Source: JBFWWW01 sp050245975
GTDB taxonomy: Bacteria > Pseudomonadota > Alphaproteobacteria > Rhizobiales > Hyphomicrobiaceae
Length of the DNA stretch: 31,343 nucleotides
Reading direction: 5' to 3'
NCBI GenBank assembly: GCA_050245975.1
Contig: JBFWWW010000028.1
Location: 1 to 31,343 of the forward strand
The position numbers were made by a program, and so were the translations under genes. Positions 1 through 9,756 of the stretch are shown here, piece after piece; the stretch's first letter is position 1, and each line of letters starts with the position of its first letter. The notes under the pieces were generated by a model, which had not been told where the DNA came from, did not search any database, and was given only the letters and a program-made list of their open reading frames with translations.

Positions 1-166
1 TGCCCTTGGGCGTGTCGTTGGCCACGACGTGGCTGAACTTGATGATGATCGGGTTCTGGGCTTGCGCGGGAGCCGACAGCGCGAGGGCGGCCGCGACCAC
101 CGGGATGGCGAGGCCGAGAAATAGCTTCGCCAAGCCGCTTGAGGGCAATCCCGCCATCGTCACCAT
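1..166 (-). CDS. TRAP transporter solute-binding protein, DctP family (N-terminus only; gene runs off the left edge)
   Basis: Reading leftward from an ATG at 166 gives a hydrophobic signal peptide (core around FLGLAIPVVAAALALS, probable cleavage after APAQA) followed by a mature start IIIKFSHVVANDTPKG. That block is the typical first strand of DctP-family periplasmic binding proteins, which capture carboxylic acids and pass them to the DctQM membrane subunits. Only about 55 residues lie inside the window. A weak AAGGG precedes the ATG at 166; a second in-frame ATG is at 157. The first ten or so residues are antisense to a PrpF-like gene remnant, so the native start may have been nearer the KLFLGL block and the present start may be acquired. 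The family call is good for so short a piece; the substrate cannot be inferred. Confidence 0.7.
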   Translation of the reverse strand, partial: MVTMAGLPSSGLAKLFLGLAIPVVAAALALSAPAQAQNPIIIKFSHVVANDTPKG

Positions 167-299
167 CGAGCACCCTTCGGGCATCATCGACGTCCGCCTC
201 GAAACCAAGGGCGAGGGGGCCTCGCTCGACGTCGTCCGCGCCGGCGTGCTGCGCACCGCGCGCATGATCATGCAGGGCACCGTCGAGGCGGCAGTCTAG
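141..299 (+). pseudogene. 3' remnant of a PrpF / 4-oxalomesaconate tautomerase-like gene
   Basis: The plus strand here encodes about 50 residues ending at TAG 297-299. They contain EHPSG and, near the end, RTARMIMQGTV, which match the conserved C-terminal end of PrpF/GalD-type isomerases (diaminopimelate-epimerase fold, acting on methylaconitate or oxalomesaconate). The roughly 300 residues that should precede are absent: upstream of about 141 the same frame is only the antisense of the TRAP binding-protein signal peptide. This therefore looks like a gene end left by a rearrangement. The family match is from memory of the motif, and the exact breakpoint (somewhere around 120-145) is an estimate. 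Confidence 0.6.
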
Positions 300-308
300 C
301 GCCGATCC

Positions 309-2474
<2,166 letters not shown>

Positions 2475-2735
2475 CTGAGAAGCGGCATGAGGCGGGTGGG
2501 ACCGTCGGGTGGAAAGGCGTGGCGACCCTATCCGATTCGCCCCGGCCAGGGCCGCTGCGGCCTCTCTTGCCGCAGCTTTCGCCCACTTCATTTGACCTCG
2601 TTGCCGGCCTGCCGCAGCATGCGGCGGCGACTGGCCGGACCTGCCGGCGGCTGCCACGTTCAGGCCCCGTTCAGTGCCGACAGTGTGTCCTATCACGGCC
2701 CCGACGGGCGGGGATTTGTTTCAGGTGGATTTTCC

Positions 2736-3011
2736 ATGACGCTCAGACCTGCCGCCCTCAGTCTCCTGGCCGCCGCCCTGGCAGGCGCGGTGTTTGTCGC
2801 TCCGGCCGCCGCGCAATCAAGCTGCGCCTGGTACACGCGCGAGGCGTTGCGCCAGCAGCAGGACAACATCAGGGGCCATTGCGGCTTCCAGGGGCCGTCG
2901 TGGAGCTCCGACATGAAGGCGCACGCCGCCTGGTGCGCCACCGCGCGGCCCGACGACTGGCGGGCCGAAGCGCGCAAGCGCGAGCAGATGCTCGCCACCT
3001 GCAAGAAGTAG
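2736..3011 (+). CDS. Small secreted protein with four cysteines, function unknown
   Basis: A 91-residue protein starting at an ATG preceded by AGGTGGA at good spacing. It opens with a clear signal peptide (MTLRPAALSLLAAALAGAVF, cleavage probably after APAAA), so the mature chain of about 67 residues is expected in the periplasm. The mature part has exactly four cysteines (in SSCAW, GHCGF, AWCAT and ATCKK), enough for two disulfides, and is rich in Trp, Arg and Lys. It resembles short YARHG-like or hypothetical periplasmic proteins of alphaproteobacteria, but I do not recognise a named family. It stands alone between the divergent start of recQ and the 3' end of the hydrolase gene, with 10 bp to the latter. 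Confidence 0.65.
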   Translation: MTLRPAALSLLAAALAGAVFVAPAAAQSSCAWYTREALRQQQDNIRGHCGFQGPSWSSDMKAHAAWCATARPDDWRAEARKREQMLATCKK

Positions 3012-3021
3012 CCGTCGGCCT

Positions 3022-4089
3022 CTAGCCGAGCTCGTGCACCATGCCGGGCCTGAGCGCCGTGAACGCGGCCGCGTCCATGTCGCGGGCCGCGAGTGCGGCG
3101 GCGAGGTCGGCCGGCGGCTGGTCGATCGCCTCGTTGGTGAGCCGGAAGGTACCCCAGTGGTGGCCGAGCGCTTTCCTGGCGCCGCAGAGCCGGAACGCCG
3201 CCACCGAGTCCTCCGGGTTCATGTGCTGGTTGCGCATGAACCAGCGCGGCTCGTAGGCGCCGATCGGCAGCAGCGCCACGTCGAGCCCGGGGTGATCGCG
3301 GCCGACGGCGCGGAAGATCGAGCCGTCGCCGAATCCCGAATCGCCGACGCAATAGACGCCCCTGTCCGCCGTCCTGACGACGAAGCTCGCCCACAGGGCG
3401 TGCATGCGGTCCGTCGTGCCGCGCGCCGACCAGTGCTGTGTCGGCACGACGTGCACCGTCACGCCGCCGTCGAGGGCGACGCTGTCGCCCCAGTCGCCCG
3501 CCGTCACCGCGAGGCCCGGGATCGCGTCCTTCAGGATCGCGTCGTTGCCGAGCGCGGCGACCACCACCGGCCTGTCGCGCTGCCACAGGCGCGCGATCGT
3601 GCCGGTGTCCATGTGGTCGTAGTGGTTGTGCGTGATGAGCACGGCATCGATGTGCGACAGGTCGTCGAACGCGATGCCGGGGACATTGACGCGCCTGGGT
3701 CCGGCGAAGCTCACGGGGCTTGCGCGCTCCGACCACACGGGGTCGACGAGAATGTTGCGGCCCGCCGTCTGAATGAGGAACGTCGCATGGCCGACGAACG
3801 TGATGCGCAGCCGCCCGCCGGCGACGCGTGCCGGCGGCTTGTCGTTGAAGGGACTCGGAAAACTGGCGGGCCAGCGCTCGCCGCGGCTGCCGAACTGCCA
3901 TTTGAGAAACGCGCCGGGACCGCGCGGGCCGACCCCGTTCGGATTGAAGAAGCGCGTGCCGTCGAAGTGGTCCGACGGCGGCCCCTGGTAGTACGCATTG
4001 GCGCGCCGCGCACCGAACACGGCCGCGCCCGCCGCCATCGCCGCCGCTGCCGCGCCGCCGATCTTCAGCGTTCTGCGCCGCGTGAGCAT
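3022..4089 (-). CDS. Tat-exported metallo-beta-lactamase-fold hydrolase (NAPE-PLD / RomA-like)
   Basis: A 355-residue protein that begins with a twin-arginine signal (MLTRRRTLKIGG followed by an Ala-rich stretch), suggesting folded export to the periplasm. The metal site is the classic HxHxDH, read as THNHYDHMD at about 153-161, with further candidate ligands His219, Asp250 (VGDSG) and His310. The GHATFLIQ strand, the DPVWSERASP segment and the FAGPRR block are characteristic of the N-acylphosphatidylethanolamine phospholipase D-like / RomA branch. Start chosen at 4089, where the twin-arginine signal begins and GGGGAAA lies upstream; the frame is open to 4161 without family-like sequence. The substrate is unknown; a lipid phosphodiester is a guess from the branch. 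Confidence 0.85.
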   Translation of the reverse strand: MLTRRRTLKIGGAAAAAMAAGAAVFGARRANAYYQGPPSDHFDGTRFFNPNGVGPRGPGAFLKWQFGSRGERWPASFPSPFNDKPPARVAGGRLRITFVGHATFLIQTAGRNILVDPVWSERASPVSFAGPRRVNVPGIAFDDLSHIDAVLITHNHYDHMDTGTIARLWQRDRPVVVAALGNDAILKDAIPGLAVTAGDWGDSVALDGGVTVHVVPTQHWSARGTTDRMHALWASFVVRTADRGVYCVGDSGFGDGSIFRAVGRDHPGLDVALLPIGAYEPRWFMRNQHMNPEDSVAAFRLCGARKALGHHWGTFRLTNEAIDQPPADLAAALAARDMDAAAFTALRPGMVHELG

Positions 4090-4215
4090 TAACTTTTTCC
4101 CCGCGCCGCTTTGGTTTCCGGTGTATCTTTTTTTCACCATATCACTGTTATTCGACCGCATTTTTCGATATAGTAAAAGTTACGTTATGCGTTGTATTTT
4201 CAAGGGGGATTTACG
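4090..4215. promoter_or_regulatory. AT-rich divergent promoter region
   Basis: This gap separates two divergently read genes and is visibly AT-rich between about 4120 and 4200, unlike the surrounding DNA. It probably carries promoters for both. AAGGGGGA at 4203-4210 is a strong ribosome-binding site for the GTG at 4216. No specific operator could be recognised. Confidence 0.4.
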
Positions 4216-5055
4216 GTGGCTGTACAAGCGTCGCGTACCACCCAGCCGCATCGACCCGCACGCGCCTTCGCGCCGAGCCGGGGCATTCTTCAGGACATCG
4301 TCGTCGAGCATGGTGCGGTCGAGCTTCTCGGCCGCTTCTTCCTGTCCGCGGAGCGCATGGCGCGCGAGCGCGGCGTCGAGCTGTCGTTCGGCACCTTCGA
4401 GGAGCTGCTCGAGGTGAACGAGCAGAACCGCGACACCTGGAAGCCGATCACCACCATGTACGACCATCGCCATTGTCCGGTGGGCCTCGGCCCCGACAAG
4501 GCGTTCGTCATCTTCGGCCGCGATCCGTCGGGCCGCATCGTCGCCACCCACGCGGGCCGCATCTACGATCTCGACGGCTCCTCGCTCAAGGCGGAGGCGG
4601 AGAGCCTGCGCATCTTCTACGACAAGCCGGAGGACGCCGAGACCGGCAAGCTGCCGGGCGAACGCTGCGAGGTCGATTCCCCGGCCGCTGCCAGCATGCA
4701 GGGCCGGCTGCTCATCAACGGCGCCGTCTGGTATCACCCCGACTATCGCAAGCGCCAGCTCTCGACGATCATTCCGCGCATCGCGCGGGCGCATGCCCAT
4801 ACGCGCTGGAAGATCGACCGCTCGATGGGCCTCATGATGGAAGGCCCGACGCGCGGCGGCGTCATCGACAGCCTCGGCTACACGCACCGCGAATGGGGTC
4901 TGCAACTCATCGATGCGCCCAATGGCAGTCCGCGCTGCTGCCTCGCGTGGATGGAGGCGGCGGACGAGCTCGAGATCGACCTGCAGAACTTCCTAGCCCG
5001 CACCGTTGCCGGCGCGCAGGTTGATGCTGGGGTCGATCAGCGTCGCGCCCAGTAG
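4216..5055 (+). CDS. Hypothetical protein, possible GNAT-like acyltransferase fold
   Basis: A 279-residue soluble protein. The GTG at 4216 is chosen because AAGGGGGA sits six bases before it; a TTG at 4192 is also in frame but lies upstream of that site. Near residues 165-205 the segment GAVWYHPDYRKRQLSTIIPR followed by an Ala/His-rich helix resembles the acetyl-CoA-binding strand-loop-helix of GNAT proteins, though the canonical Q/RxxGxG/A loop is not clear. No signal peptide or membrane segment is seen. The last 63 bp overlap the 3' end of the opposing gene at 4993-5856. Codon use and GC match the neighbours. I do not recognise a named family, and the GNAT suggestion is weak inference. Confidence 0.65.
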   Translation: MAVQASRTTQPHRPARAFAPSRGILQDIVVEHGAVELLGRFFLSAERMARERGVELSFGTFEELLEVNEQNRDTWKPITTMYDHRHCPVGLGPDKAFVIFGRDPSGRIVATHAGRIYDLDGSSLKAEAESLRIFYDKPEDAETGKLPGERCEVDSPAAASMQGRLLINGAVWYHPDYRKRQLSTIIPRIARAHAHTRWKIDRSMGLMMEGPTRGGVIDSLGYTHREWGLQLIDAPNGSPRCCLAWMEAADELEIDLQNFLARTVAGAQVDAGVDQRRAQ

Positions 5056-5856
5056 CGTCGTCGAGTCGGTGTCCGTCCGGTACGGCAGGATCAGGCGCCG
5101 GTAGCGATAGCCCCGGCGCTCCTGCTGCGGCCAGGCGATCACGGCATCGACCTCCTCGAGGCCGGGCGCGCCGGTTTTCAGAACGTCGCGATAGAGCTTT
5201 GCCACCCACTTGCCGTAGGCGTAGTCGGGCTGGTCCTCGACGCGCAGGCCGATGGTCCGCGACAGCCAGTATTCGGCGGATTTGCCGAGCCCGGGCCCGA
5301 CCTCGCGGATCGTCAGGCCCGGCATCGCCGGTCCCGATTCGACCACGACGAAGCGTCCGTTGACGCCGGTCTCGAGCAGCCGGTTGATCCGCTCGCGATC
5401 GAGCCGGCCCTTCGAGTCGTGCCAGGCGCCCAGCAGCGCGCGCAGCGGGCTGGCGATGTCGAGCATGTCGACAGTGCAGATGCGGTTGAGGAAATCGCCG
5501 TTGCGGTCGCCGGTATCGATGTCGACCAGCGCCGTCAGCCGGCGCACGGCCGCGTCGCGCGACTGGAACATCTCGTGCGACCAGTCGGTATCGAAATGCG
5601 AGATCAGGACCCGGTCGATCGGCCGGTCGTGCAGCCAGTACATCAGCGCGCTGAAGGCGATCGGCGACACCACCGTCGGGCGCAGGCTGAGGCGCACCGA
5701 GTTGTCGTTCACGCCGACGCTGACGAATCCGAGGTTGCGCACCACGTAGTCGACCAGCGCGGGGCCGGAAATGGATGCGTGCAGCCCGTCAGCGAAGCTG
5801 CGCGAGGCCGCATCCCACAATTCCCCCCTGTCGTCGATCACCAGTGACTTGAACAC
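4993..5856 (-). CDS. Hypothetical protein with a possible C-terminal PAS-like domain
   Basis: A 287-residue soluble protein. It begins at GTG 5856, with AAGGTG five bases upstream. The C-terminal part (about 165-285) reads like the compact PAS-type domains common in alphaproteobacterial proteins of unknown role: an N-terminal segment ending in GPGLGKSAEYWL, a helical middle (YGKWVAKLYRDVLKTG), and two late strands (YRYRRLILPY and LGATLI). The N-terminal 160 residues match nothing I can name. It converges on, and overlaps, the gene at 4216-5055. The pairing of two unknowns with overlapping 3' ends suggests they may be linked in function, but nothing proves it. Confidence 0.6.
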   Translation of the reverse strand: MFKSLVIDDRGELWDAASRSFADGLHASISGPALVDYVVRNLGFVSVGVNDNSVRLSLRPTVVSPIAFSALMYWLHDRPIDRVLISHFDTDWSHEMFQSRDAAVRRLTALVDIDTGDRNGDFLNRICTVDMLDIASPLRALLGAWHDSKGRLDRERINRLLETGVNGRFVVVESGPAMPGLTIREVGPGLGKSAEYWLSRTIGLRVEDQPDYAYGKWVAKLYRDVLKTGAPGLEEVDAVIAWPQQERRGYRYRRLILPYRTDTDSTTLLGATLIDPSINLRAGNGAG

Positions 5857-6085
5857 GTCGCACCTTTAATCCGATCGCCTGCCGCGGAAGGCCATCCGGC
5901 GTCCACGCATGGCGCCCACGATCACAGGAAACGGTAGCCTGGGGTTCTTAAAGAAGTGTCGCTTTGATCGGCGTTCAAGTAATACAACCATCGGATTTAC
6001 CTTGGATTCTCGCGTTTTGCTCCGTTCGCGCACATCGCGCAGGCCTTCCTTCACCATGATCCCGGCCTGTCCGGCCCGGGTCCGG

Positions 6086-6103
6086 CTGTCACAGGCCTGA
6101 AAC
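6086..6103 (+). promoter_or_regulatory. Pho-box-like site upstream of plcP-btaA-btaB
   Basis: CTGTCAC, four bases, then CTGAAAC: two heptamers with the 7-4-7 spacing of a PhoB box (consensus CTGTCAT, 4 nt, CTGTCAY). The first half matches in all but a permissible last base; the second matches at five of seven positions. It lies 46 bp before the plcP GTG. Betaine-lipid and PlcP genes are known to be PhoB-controlled in Sinorhizobium and relatives, so the site fits its context. Confidence 0.55.
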
Positions 6104-6149
6104 ATGAATCCCGTCTGGTGCCCCTGCGACAGCGCAGGAGGAGGGACGG

Positions 6150-6971
6150 GTGGCGGAGGAGCGGTTCAGGGCACTCTTCATCTCCGACGTGCATCTGGGC
6201 ACGCGCTCGGCCCAGGCCGAGGCCCTCATCGCCTTCCTGCGCGACGTCGATGCCGACGTCATCTACCTCGTCGGCGACATCGTCGATCTGTGGAAGGTGC
6301 GCCGCGGCCCGCACTGGCCGCAGTCCCACAGCGACGTCCTGCAGAAGCTTCTGCGCAAGGCGCGCAAGGGCGCGCGTCTCGTCTACGTGCCGGGCAACCA
6401 CGACGAGGGCCTGCGCGCCTACTGCGGCCTGCGCTTCGGCCGCATGGAGATCCTGCCGGACGCCATCCACGTCACGGCCGCCGGCCTGCGCTATGCCGTC
6501 CTGCACGGCGACGAGTTCGATGTCGTCGTGCGCTACGCGCGCTGGCTCGCCTTCCTCGGCGACCGCGGCTACGAGCTGGCACTGTGGCTCAACCGGCCGT
6601 TCAACGCCCTGCGCCGCTGGTGCGGGTTCGGCTACTGGTCGCTGTCGGGCTTCCTCAAGCAGCGCGTCAAGACCGCCGTCAGCTACATGGGCGAGTTCGA
6701 GGAGGCGCTGGCGCTCGAGGCGCACCGGCGCGGCGCCGACGGCGTCATCTGCGGCCACATTCATCACGCCTGCGAGCGCCGCTTCGGCGGCATCCACTAC
6801 CTCAACTGCGGCGACTGGGTCGAGAGCTGCACGGCGATTGCGGAAACCGCGGCGGGCGAGCTGCGCATCCTGCGCTGGTCGGAGCGCGATCATCGTGCGG
6901 CGGCCAAACCTGCTGGAGTGCCTGCTGTGGTGCCTGCGGCCGGCGCCGACAGGGAAGCCTTGGTGGCGTGA
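6150..6971 (+). CDS. plcP: PlcP-type metallophosphoesterase (phospholipid headgroup removal)
   Basis: A 273-residue calcineurin-fold phosphoesterase of the LpxH/PlcP group. Metal-binding motifs are in order: SDVHLG (Asp13, His15), GDIVD (Asp43), GNHD (Asn83, His84), LHGDEFD (His119) and GHIHH (His203, His205). The closest function by context is PlcP, the intracellular phospholipase C that turns membrane phospholipid into diacylglycerol under phosphate limitation; plain UDP-diacylglucosamine hydrolase (LpxH) is the alternative name these proteins often get. Being first in an operon with btaA and btaB, which use diacylglycerol, favours PlcP. The GTG start at 6150 is fixed by AGGAGGAGG just upstream. 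A Pho-box-like site lies at 6086-6103. Confidence 0.8.
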   Translation: MAEERFRALFISDVHLGTRSAQAEALIAFLRDVDADVIYLVGDIVDLWKVRRGPHWPQSHSDVLQKLLRKARKGARLVYVPGNHDEGLRAYCGLRFGRMEILPDAIHVTAAGLRYAVLHGDEFDVVVRYARWLAFLGDRGYELALWLNRPFNALRRWCGFGYWSLSGFLKQRVKTAVSYMGEFEEALALEAHRRGADGVICGHIHHACERRFGGIHYLNCGDWVESCTAIAETAAGELRILRWSERDHRAAAKPAGVPAVVPAAGADREALVA

Positions 6972-7025
6972 GAGCGGCGCGCCGGCCCGTTCCGCCGGGT
7001 CGGCACAACGGGAGACTGAAACGGC

Positions 7026-8273
7026 ATGACCTTGCAATCGCAGATCCTCGGCGCGGACGGCGGGCGCCTCCGCGCGGCGCGCGGCCCCCTGCCGCGCTCC
7101 GTCGACGCGCTGCTGGAGCGCCTGTTCGCCGCCACCTTCTCCGGTCTCGTCTATCCCCAGATCTGGGAAGACCCGGAGGTCGACCTCGAAGCGCTGGCCC
7201 TCACGCCCGACAGCCGCGTCATCGCCATCGCCTCGGGCGGCTGCAACGTGCTGAGCTACCTTGCCGCCGGCCCGGCGCACATCACCGCCGTCGATCTCAA
7301 TGCCGCGCATGTGGCGCTCAACCGGCTGAAGCTCGCGGCGCTGGCCGTCCTGCCCGATCACGCCGCCTTCTACCGCTTCTTCGGCCACGCCGCCGGGTCC
7401 GGCAATCTCGTGCTCTACGATCGCGTCCTGCGGCCGCATCTCGATCCGGCGACCGCCGCCTACTGGGACGGGCGCGACGCGCTGGGCCGCCGCCGCGTCA
7501 CGGCCTTCACGCGCGGCTTCTACCGCACCGGCGTACTCGGCCGCTTCATCGCCATGGGCCATCTGCTGGCCCGCGCCTACGGCCGCGACCCGCGCCGGCT
7601 GCTTGCCGCGCGCACGCCGGCGGAGCGGCACGAGGCCTTCGGCCGCGAGATCGCCCCGCTGTTCCGCAAGCGCCTTGTCCGCTGGCTGCTGTCGCATCAG
7701 GCATCGCTCTTCGGCCTCGGTATCCCGCCCGCCCAGTATGCCGCGCTCGGCGGCGGCGGGGACAACGTCATGGCCGACGTCGTGCGCGACCGGCTGCGCC
7801 GGCTCGCCTGCGACTTCCCGGTCGATCGCAACTACTTCGCCTGGCAGGCGTTCGCGCGCGGCTATGCCACGGACGGCGCCGGCCCGCATCCGCCCTATCT
7901 CGACGCGGCGAACTTCGCCGGCCTGCGCGCCCGCGCCGGCCGTGTCACGGTGCTGCGCGCGTCGATGACCGACGTGCTGTCCCGCCAGCCGCCCGGCAGC
8001 CTCGACCGCTACGTCCTGCTCGATGCCCAGGACTGGATGACCGACGCGCAGCTTGCCGCCCTGTGGCGCGAGATCACGCGCACGGCAAGGCCCGGCGCGC
8101 GCGTCATCTACCGCACGGCGGGCGACCATCCGCTTCTTCCCGGCCGCGTCCCGGCGTCGACGCTCGAGCGCTGGCACTACGACGAGCCGCTCTCGCGCGG
8201 CCTGTGGCGGCGCGACCGCAGCGCCATCTACGGCGGCTTCCACCTCTGGCGGCTCGCGGAGGGCGCGTCATGA
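7026..8273 (+). CDS. btaA: BtaA, S-adenosylmethionine:diacylglycerol 3-amino-3-carboxypropyltransferase
   Basis: A 415-residue DUF3419-family enzyme. It moves the 3-amino-3-carboxypropyl group of SAM to diacylglycerol, giving diacylglycerylhomoserine, the first step of betaine lipid (DGTS) synthesis. Diagnostic blocks are LVYPQIWEDPEVDLEAL (41-57), the SAM loop VIAIASGGCNVLSYL (65-79), the acidic strand end TAVDLNAAH (88-95) and RVIYRTAG near the C-terminus. No signal or membrane segment is present, consistent with a peripheral cytosolic enzyme. It sits 54 bp after plcP and overlaps btaB by ATGA, so translational coupling is likely. The family assignment is strong; the reaction is from established knowledge of BtaA in Rhodobacter and Sinorhizobium. 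Confidence 0.92.
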   Translation: MTLQSQILGADGGRLRAARGPLPRSVDALLERLFAATFSGLVYPQIWEDPEVDLEALALTPDSRVIAIASGGCNVLSYLAAGPAHITAVDLNAAHVALNRLKLAALAVLPDHAAFYRFFGHAAGSGNLVLYDRVLRPHLDPATAAYWDGRDALGRRRVTAFTRGFYRTGVLGRFIAMGHLLARAYGRDPRRLLAARTPAERHEAFGREIAPLFRKRLVRWLLSHQASLFGLGIPPAQYAALGGGGDNVMADVVRDRLRRLACDFPVDRNYFAWQAFARGYATDGAGPHPPYLDAANFAGLRARAGRVTVLRASMTDVLSRQPPGSLDRYVLLDAQDWMTDAQLAALWREITRTARPGARVIYRTAGDHPLLPGRVPASTLERWHYDEPLSRGLWRRDRSAIYGGFHLWRLAEGAS

Positions 8274-8920
8274 CGGCGCCGTTCTCCGGCCATGCCGAGC
8301 GCATGGATCGCATGTACCGTCTGCAGCGGCACATCTACGACGCGACGCGCCTTCCGTATCTGCTCGGCCGCCGCCGCCTCATCGACGACCTGAGGCCGCC
8401 GCTCGAGGGGGCCATCCTCGAGATCGGCTGCGGCACGGGCTGGAATCTCGTGCGCGCCGCCGCCCACTATCCCGACTGCACGCTCTGCGGCGTCGACATC
8501 TCCGCCGTCATGCTGGAAACCGCGCGGCGCTCGGCCGTCCGCGCCGGCGTCGCCTCCCGCATCTCGCTCGTGCGCGCGGACGCCGCCGGCCTCGATGCCG
8601 CCCGTCTCGGCCGCCCCGCCTTCGACCGCGTCGTCTTCTCCTACGCGCTGTCCATGATCCCGGCGTGGCCGCAGGCGCTCGCCCACGCCATCGCCTGCAC
8701 CGCGGCCGGCGGCAGCCTGCACATCGTCGATTTCGGCGATTTCTCGGGCCTGCCGCCGCTCGCACGCCGCGGCCTCGAAGCCTGGCTCGACGCGTTCCAC
8801 GTCATCCCGCGCCGCGACCTTTACCCGGTGCTGGACCATCTTGCGCAGGCGCACGGCATGCGCCTCGCCTTCAAGCAGCTCCACGCCGGCTACGTCGCCA
8901 GCGCCGTCCTCTCACGCTGA
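8270..8920 (+). CDS. btaB: BtaB, diacylglycerylhomoserine N-methyltransferase
   Basis: A 216-residue class I SAM methyltransferase. Motif I is ILEIGCGTGWNL (49-60), the acidic residue ending strand 2 is Asp76 (CGVDIS), and the post-I region has DRVVFSYALSMIP. BtaB adds three methyl groups to the amine of diacylglycerylhomoserine to make DGTS. The N-terminal MDRMYRLQRHIYDATR helix is typical of BtaB rather than of UbiE/PmtA enzymes. It starts within the stop codon of btaA (ATGA overlap), the arrangement seen in other bacterial btaAB operons. PmtA-type phospholipid methylation is the alternative, but the btaA linkage makes it unlikely. Confidence 0.9.
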   Translation: MTAPFSGHAERMDRMYRLQRHIYDATRLPYLLGRRRLIDDLRPPLEGAILEIGCGTGWNLVRAAAHYPDCTLCGVDISAVMLETARRSAVRAGVASRISLVRADAAGLDAARLGRPAFDRVVFSYALSMIPAWPQALAHAIACTAAGGSLHIVDFGDFSGLPPLARRGLEAWLDAFHVIPRRDLYPVLDHLAQAHGMRLAFKQLHAGYVASAVLSR

Positions 8921-8934
8921 CCGGATATCGCGTC

Positions 8935-9561
8935 TCAGCCGAGTATCGCCAGTCTGAGGCCGAGCAGAATGAGGATCACGCCCATGACGATATCGACCTT
9001 GGGTTTGATGCGCTCATAGGTCTGACTGACGACCGGAATGGAGAAGCACAGCGATACGCATGTCCACCACACGGCCGACACCACCATTGCCGTTGCGGCG
9101 GCGGCCCAGAACACCCAGCCCGGGGCGCCGGACGGGATCATGACGCCGAACAGGCTCGCGTAGTAGGCCACGACCTTGGGGTTGGCGATGTTGGTGATGA
9201 AGCCTGCGCGCAAGGCTGCCCATCCGCTGGCTGCGGTCGGCCTGGTCGCGCTCGCAGGCAAATCCCGCGGGCGCATGACGGCAAGCAGCAGCCGGACGCC
9301 GAGATAGATCAGGTAGGCGGCGCCTGCGATCTGCAGGCTGCGATAGATCACGGGAAAGCGGGCCATCATGCCGCCCAGGCCCGCGGCTGCCAGCGATGCC
9401 CACGTCAGCGTCGCGAGCACGACGCCGAGCGCGAGCAGCAGGCCCGAGCGCCGATCGCCGCGCAGCGAATAGCTGGTGACGACCGCCAGCGTCGGCCCGG
9501 GGCTGGCAATCGCCAGCAGGTGGATCGCTGCGATTGCAAGCAGGACGGACACATATTCCAT
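8935..9561 (-). CDS. LysE/RhtB family amino-acid or small-metabolite exporter
   Basis: A 208-residue inner-membrane protein with about six hydrophobic segments. The family signature SPGPTLAVVTSYSLRGDRRSG is present near residues 20-40, and the second conserved block FITNIANPKVVAYYASLF is at mid-protein. LysE/RhtB proteins export amino acids (lysine, threonine, homoserine) or related compounds by proton exchange. Length and motif order are normal. It converges on btaB with only 14 bp between stop codons and no clear terminator. There is no neighbouring regulator that would point to the substrate. The ATG at 9561 is the only good start. Confidence 0.88.
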   Translation of the reverse strand: MEYVSVLLAIAAIHLLAIASPGPTLAVVTSYSLRGDRRSGLLLALGVVLATLTWASLAAAGLGGMMARFPVIYRSLQIAGAAYLIYLGVRLLLAVMRPRDLPASATRPTAASGWAALRAGFITNIANPKVVAYYASLFGVMIPSGAPGWVFWAAAATAMVVSAVWWTCVSLCFSIPVVSQTYERIKPKVDIVMGVILILLGLRLAILG

Positions 9562-9704
9562 CGGCGGTCTCCGATCCCCGTCGGCCCTACATGGTCATCC
9601 TACGGCAATCCGGGCCCATGAGGATTAATGAGGATTTCCGCTGCAACAATCCGCTCGCCGGTTCGACGCACGCCCAAAGGAAAGGCCGCTCCGGTTTCCC
9701 GGAC

Positions 9705-9753
9705 GTCGTGCGTCCGGAAAAGTGGAGGCCGGTTTTCCGACAAGACGCACGAC
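9705..9753. repeat. Hairpin repeat, copy B (downstream of groEL)
   Basis: A 49-bp palindromic element: outer arms GTCGTGCGTC (9705-9714) and GACGCACGAC (9744-9753) are perfect complements, and an inner stem is formed by CCGGAAAA and TTTTCCG. The core TCCGGAAAAGTGG...CCGGTTTTCCGAC is shared with the copy at 11528-11576. The type is a short intergenic palindrome of the kind widespread in Rhizobiales genomes. Function unknown. Confidence 0.8.
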
Positions 9754-9756
9754 CAG

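Noticed and set aside
5866..6105. Possible small basic protein on the minus strand between the PAS-like gene and plcP
   Set aside because: No convincing ribosome-binding site, no family resemblance, and it covers the Pho-box-like region of the divergent plcP operon.
6150..6971. Annotation of the metallophosphoesterase as LpxH of lipid A synthesis
   Set aside because: The fold fits, but the operon with btaA and btaB and the Pho-box-like site favour PlcP. LpxH function is kept only as an alternative.
9655..9672. GGTTCGA-like T-loop suggesting a tRNA
   Set aside because: No acceptor, D or anticodon stem could be formed around it.
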